This document shows positions 50,478 to 53,235 of a stretch of DNA of 53,235 nt, piece by piece. Origin of the DNA: Novosphingobium sp. Lineage in GTDB: Bacteria; Pseudomonadota; Alphaproteobacteria; Sphingomonadales; Sphingomonadaceae. The notes beneath the pieces are model-generated. The model made no database searches and was not told the origin of the DNA. It saw nothing but the letters and a program-made list of their open reading frames with translations. The position numbers and the translations under genes were made by a program. The stretch is taken from the NCBI GenBank assembly GCA_017745295.1, contig JAGHZR010000027.1:1-53235 (forward strand), in the 5' to 3' direction. Positions within the stretch are counted from its first letter, which is position 1, and the number at the start of each line of letters is the position of its first letter.

Positions 50478-50580
50478 CAAACGGACTCTTATCTTTTTCG
50501 GCATGACCAGTGCCGGAATTCCGACATGCCGCGAAAGACCTTCGGTGCTATTGTCGCGGCCCTGATCAGATCTTGCAGGA

Positions 50581-51195
50581 ATGGGACCCTCGGTGGATTC
50601 GTCGCCTCCTCTCTCCCCGCCGTCCGAGAAAAGCGCGCTGCGCAAGAAACACCGGGCCGCGCGCGCCGAACATGTCGCCTCGCTGCCGCAGGGCATGCGC
50701 GCACTCGTGCTCAACCGCCCGCCCGCGCCCGTCGCGGAAATGATGCCCGAGGGGCTGACCATCGGCCTCTATGCCCCCGTCCGGAACGAAGCCCCTGCCT
50801 TCGGCTGGGCGCGCTGGCTCTCGGAGCATGACCGCCGTATCGCCCTCCCCTGGTTCGCCACGCGCGAAAGCCCGATGGAGTTCCGCGAATGGGACAATCC
50901 CTTCGACGAGGAACAACTCGTTGTCGGCCCCTGGGGGGCGCTCCAGCCGCCTGCGGAAGCGAAATCGGTGGTTCCGGCGATCGTCGTCGTACCCCTGATC
51001 GCCTTTACCGCCGAGGGCCACCGACTCGGCCAGGGCGGCGGCCACTACGACCGCTGGCTGGAAGCCAACCCCGATGTCCCCGCGATCGGCCTTGCCTGGG
51101 ACTGCCAGTTGGCCGACAGTCTTCCCATGGAGCCGCACGACCGCATTCTCGATGCCGTAGTGACGCCGACGCGAATCTACGAGGGAGAGATCTGA
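50581..51195 (+). CDS. 5-formyltetrahydrofolate cyclo-ligase
   Basis: A 204-residue ATP-dependent enzyme that recycles 5-formyl-THF to 5,10-methenyl-THF. Segments KSALRKKHRAARAEHV at the start, ALPWFATRESPMEFREW, VVPLIAFTAEGHRLGQGGGHYDRWLE with the nucleotide/folate loop, and GLAWDCQLADSLPMEPHD fit the family. The ATG at 50581 or the GTG at 50593 could start it. Its link to 6S RNA and zapA is conserved. DUF2842 follows one base later. Confidence 0.94.
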   Translation: MGPSVDSSPPLSPPSEKSALRKKHRAARAEHVASLPQGMRALVLNRPPAPVAEMMPEGLTIGLYAPVRNEAPAFGWARWLSEHDRRIALPWFATRESPMEFREWDNPFDEEQLVVGPWGALQPPAEAKSVVPAIVVVPLIAFTAEGHRLGQGGGHYDRWLEANPDVPAIGLAWDCQLADSLPMEPHDRILDAVVTPTRIYEGEI

Positions 51196-51196
51196 C

Positions 51197-51412
51197 TTGC
51201 GCGAGACCCCGACCTGGCGAATCCCCATCGGGGTCCTCGGCCTGCTTGTCGCCCTGTGCGTCTACGGCCTGCTGATCGCGCGATACCTGCCGCCGGTGAT
51301 CGGAACATGGCATGCCCTGCTCCAGACGCCGATCTACCTCGCGCTGGGGGTGGTATGGATATTGCCGCTGAAACGGTTCCTGATCTGGATGGAGACCGGG
51401 CGCTGGGGGTGA
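51197..51412 (+). CDS. DUF2842 small membrane protein
   Basis: A 71-residue protein with two membrane helices (about 9-28, 43-60). RIPIGVLGLLVALCVYG and YLALGVVWILPLKRFLIWMETGRW are the DUF2842 signature, restricted to alphaproteobacteria as far as I know. The start is TTG at 51197, right behind the cyclo-ligase stop. Function unknown. A terminator follows. Confidence 0.88.
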   Translation: MRETPTWRIPIGVLGLLVALCVYGLLIARYLPPVIGTWHALLQTPIYLALGVVWILPLKRFLIWMETGRWG

Positions 51413-51456
51413 TTCCCCAGCGTTCTTTTTTGTAGCCCGTCCGGAGCGGACGAAAG

Positions 51457-51485
51457 AAAAGGCCGGGCGTTAACCCGGCCTTTTT
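51457..51485. terminator. Bidirectional terminator between DUF2842 and tRNA-Asp
   Basis: AAAAGGCCGGG (51457-51467), loop CGTTAA, CCCGGCCTTTTT (51474-51485). A perfect stem with A and T runs on both sides, in the gap between convergent units. Confidence 0.92.
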
Positions 51486-51519
51486 CGTTTCATTGCCTTA
51501 CCACTTCCCGTGAAGGAAA

Positions 51520-51596
51520 TGGCGCGAGTGACGGGGCTCGAACCCGCGACCTCCGGCGTGACAGGCCGGCACTCTAACCAACTGAGCTACACCCGC
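51520..51596 (-). tRNA. tRNA-Asp (GTC), copy 2 in transcription order
   Basis: Read on the minus strand, 77 bases starting GCGGGTGTAGCTCAGTTGG and ending CACTCGCGCCA. The acceptor GCGGGTG pairs with CACTCGC, the anticodon loop is CTGTCAC with GTC, the T loop is GGTTCGAGCC, and CCA is encoded. Identical to the other copy. Confidence 0.97.
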
Positions 51597-51685
51597 GCAG
51601 CAATGTGTTCGAGGTTTTTAGACTACCTCAAGTCGCTGGACTACCAGCATTTTCCCTACCTGTCACAGACAGGGAATTTCCCAAG

Positions 51686-51762
51686 TGGCGCGAGTGACGG
51701 GGCTCGAACCCGCGACCTCCGGCGTGACAGGCCGGCACTCTAACCAACTGAGCTACACCCGC
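51686..51762 (-). tRNA. tRNA-Asp (GTC), copy 1 in transcription order
   Basis: A 77-base sequence identical to the copy at 51520, including the encoded CCA; anticodon GTC. The two lie 89 bases apart on the minus strand and share the promoter upstream at 51795-51823. Confidence 0.97.
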
Positions 51763-51794
51763 GTTCTTGCGGTTGCGTCCGCTTGGGAGGCCGC

Positions 51795-51823
51795 CCTCTA
51801 TGTCAGCACCGGGTGACTGTCAA
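51795..51823 (-). promoter_or_regulatory. Sigma-70 type promoter for the tRNA-Asp pair
   Basis: On the minus strand, TTGACA (51818-51823) is followed by a 17-base spacer and TAGAGG (51795-51800). The perfect -35 box, ideal spacing and position 30-60 bases before the first tRNA make this the clearest promoter in the window. Confidence 0.78.
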
Positions 51824-52029
51824 CGCGATATTCCAGCCCCATGAAGATTTTTACGACCGAACCGCGACTAGCCTGTGGACAGTTTTACAAAAGGCCCGAT
51901 TTTGAGGGTGGTTTCGAAGTTTTCGCCATGCGGCAGCCGCTCCTGGGCGGTTTGACCGGCCAAAAATCCGAGAAAAATTTTTCGAACCGAGCCGTATCCC
52001 TGCGGAGCATCACCGCCAACCTACCCTCC

Positions 52030-52111
52030 TTCGTCATTGCAAGCGTAGCGAGGCAATCCAGAGCGTCGCGGGCTGGATTCTGGATTGCTTCGCTACGCTC
52101 GCAATGACGAA
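52030..52111. repeat. GTCATTGCGAGCG palindrome, copy C
   Basis: An 82-base variant starting TTCGTCATTGCAAGCG and ending CGCTCGCAATGACGAA. Arms carry a few mismatches and a longer loop than copy B, so it looks older. Located in the gap before the YdeI/DUF1801 gene. Confidence 0.9.
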
Positions 52112-52268
52112 ATGAGGTTCATCGAAACCAACGACAAACAATGCCCCCTCACAGCATCGTAGCCGCGCAGAGGCGGTGATCCCGCTGCCTTTGCTAGTTC
52201 TCCGCCAAAAAAGTAAGCGGGGTCCCCGCCTTCACGGCGAGAGAGGACGGCATCCTGCAGGCAGGAAG

Positions 52269-52865
52269 TCAGGAGGACTGGTGCGGCTTCTCGTATTTCC
52301 AGTTGCGGGTCTTTCCCTCGGCGATCCACTCGGCCGCTTGCGCCATGCGCTTGTCCCGCGTGGCGAGGGTCTTCGCTTCGGTGATCCATTCGAGATAGTC
52401 GCGCCGCTGGGACAGGCTGAAGGCCTCGAACACCTCCTGCGCCGCCGAACTAGACGCCAGCAGCGCCGCAAAATCCTCTGGCATCGCGATTTCGGGACGC
52501 GGCTTGCGTTCGCCGACGGTCTTGAGCGCAGTGCCTTTTTCCAGCACCCGCGCCAGCGCCGCCTGGAGATTCGCGGTCAGCACTGCCTCGTCCGGCAGAT
52601 CGGCGATCTTCGTGATTCGCCCGAACTGCCCCATGGCGTCGCCTTGTCGTCCATCTCCATGGATGACGAAAGTGCAGTGCGCCTTGAACGCCGCCATTCC
52701 GGCGACGTTCTTACCTTTCACCGTGAAGTGCGGCATGCCCCACTTGATCGCCTCTTCGGCGCCGGGAAGCACGCGGTGGGCCAGCGCGCGCAGATGTTCG
52801 AGAATCGGGCGGGCAAAGGGCGCGGCCCCTGCGATATAGGCATCGACTCGCGGATCCTTGCCCAT
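52269..52865 (-). CDS. DUF1801/YdeI-OmdA family protein
   Basis: A 198-residue soluble protein. The N-terminal half (about 1-110) is DUF1801-like (GAEEAIKWGMPHFTVKGKN, KIADLPDEAVLTANLQAAL). The C-terminal half has the OmdA/YdeI signature PEDFAALLASSSAAQEVFEAFSLSQRRDYLEWI with AKTLATRDKRMAQAAEWI. YdeI-like proteins are linked to cell-envelope stress in enterobacteria, but the biochemical role is not known. It begins 14 bases after the E2 stop. Confidence 0.88.
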   Translation of the reverse strand: MGKDPRVDAYIAGAAPFARPILEHLRALAHRVLPGAEEAIKWGMPHFTVKGKNVAGMAAFKAHCTFVIHGDGRQGDAMGQFGRITKIADLPDEAVLTANLQAALARVLEKGTALKTVGERKPRPEIAMPEDFAALLASSSAAQEVFEAFSLSQRRDYLEWITEAKTLATRDKRMAQAAEWIAEGKTRNWKYEKPHQSS

Positions 52866-52878
52866 TCACCCTCTCCCC

Positions 52879-53235
52879 TTACCCCGCGAGAATGAGCGCG
52901 GGGGCCTCGATCAGTTTCTTGAGGTCCTGCGCGAAGCTGGCGGCATCCCAGCCGTCCACTACGCGGTGGTCGCAGGACATCGAGATATTCATGATCTTGC
53001 GCTTCTCGATGCGCTCGGTGCCGTCGGCGCCCTTCACGAACATCGGTCGCTCGACGATGCGGTTCGGACCGATGATCGCCACTTCCGGACGGTTGATGAC
53101 CGGCGTGGTCGCAACCCCGCCCATCGGCCCGAGCGAAGTCACGGTGATCGTCGAGCCTGAAAGCTCGGACGATTTGGCCGAGCCGTCCCGCACCGCCTGC
53201 GCCAGACGGCCGATCTCGGTGGCAAGCTGCCAGAG
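52879..53235 (-). CDS. 2-oxoacid dehydrogenase E2 acyltransferase, C-terminal part (runs off the window)
   Basis: The last 118 residues of a dihydrolipoamide acyltransferase; the rest lies beyond the window. The active site is SCDHRVVDGWDAASF, with the catalytic histidine and aspartate. The TITVTSLGPMGGVATTPVINRPEVAII segment is the standard core fold. It may be the branched-chain (BkdB-like) enzyme or another 2-oxoacid E2; the window does not show lipoyl or E1/E3 genes that would decide. Confidence 0.9.
   Translation of the reverse strand, partial: LWQLATEIGRLAQAVRDGSAKSSELSGSTITVTSLGPMGGVATTPVINRPEVAIIGPNRIVERPMFVKGADGTERIEKRKIMNISMSCDHRVVDGWDAASFAQDLKKLIEAPALILAG

Larger units (their letters stand above)
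51763..52268. other. 506-base intergenic region between tRNA-Asp and the YdeI/DUF1801 gene
   Basis: Contains the tRNA promoter (51795-51823) and the palindromic repeat (52030-52111). The remaining sequence, including 51841-52029, has AT-rich patches but no gene I can support; an open frame running through the repeat is rejected. Confidence 0.6.

Noticed and set aside
51841..52107. An 88-codon open frame between tRNA-Asp and the YdeI/DUF1801 gene
   Set aside because: Its C-terminal third is a translation of the palindromic repeat (FVIASVARQSRA), and the rest lacks motif or ribosome site.
1..53235. CRISPR arrays, prophage or insertion sequences
   Set aside because: No regularly spaced direct repeats, integrase, transposase or phage structural genes were seen on either strand; the repeats found are palindromic, not CRISPR-like.

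Overview
The window is a high-GC, gene-dense stretch of an alphaproteobacterial chromosome, most likely from the Sphingomonadaceae (Novosphingobium or a close relative). This rests on the C4-type 5-aminolevulinate synthase, the lepB-rnc-era order, the zapA neighbourhood with a coiled-coil partner and 6S RNA, a DUF2842 gene, the carboxyspermidine route to spermidine, and sphingomonad-style palindromic repeats. The genus is an inference from gene content. Almost everything looks like core chromosome; I see no prophage, insertion sequence, CRISPR array or integrated plasmid.

Layout. 1-2750: the 5' end of a glutathione reductase gene, a small alpha/beta hydrolase and pgi. 2940-6444: the tightly overlapping unit lepB-rnc-era plus a secreted SGNH hydrolase. 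6441-9498: an MFS exporter and a GT39-like membrane glycosyltransferase. 9502-14180 (minus): plsY-dprA, then topA followed by an overlapping 59-residue helix-turn-helix-like gene. 14290-17254: murI with a degenerate metallo-beta-lactamase-fold protein, then hemA. 17419-18519: an Old Yellow Enzyme. 18596-23463 (minus): a polyamine cluster with carboxyspermidine dehydrogenase, a small lipoprotein, a DUF486 membrane protein, nspC and ornithine decarboxylase. 23812-25687: btaA-btaB for betaine lipid. 25703-30789: a threonine/serine dehydratase, two small unknown genes, an RNA uracil methyltransferase, NAD(P)HX repair and two small genes. 30907-37016 (minus): ilvD, a DUF805 protein, ispE with an N-formylglutamate amidohydrolase, and ETF-ubiquinone oxidoreductase. 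37100-40277: a UDG-like protein without cysteines, a soluble lytic transglycosylase and moaB. 40418-42743: an arylamine N-acetyltransferase, thiE and a lipoprotein. 42807-49381 (minus): tkt-gap-pgk, an acyltransferase-3 gene and class I aldolase. 49627-51412: a ZauP-like coiled-coil gene, zapA, 6S RNA, 5-formyl-THF cyclo-ligase and DUF2842. 51520-51762: two identical tRNA-Asp genes with a clear promoter. The right end has a YdeI/DUF1801 protein and the C-terminal part of an E2 acyltransferase.

How genes work together. The polyamine cluster encodes putrescine formation (ornithine decarboxylase), condensation with aspartate semialdehyde (carboxyspermidine dehydrogenase) and decarboxylation to spermidine (NspC), with two small envelope genes embedded. 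btaAB encodes the phosphorus-free lipid diacylglyceryl-trimethylhomoserine. The tkt-gap-pgk-aldolase block, with pgi elsewhere, covers central sugar-phosphate interconversion.

The most unusual structure not explained by genes is a repeated compound hairpin, present twice (23571-23702 and 50339-50477). Each copy has a long central palindrome with shared TGCGGCACC ends and a shared loop core, bracketed on both sides by short tetraloop hairpins whose sequences differ between copies. Three copies of a second palindrome (GTCATTGCGAGCG...) and one long inverted repeat at 35162-35296 are also present.
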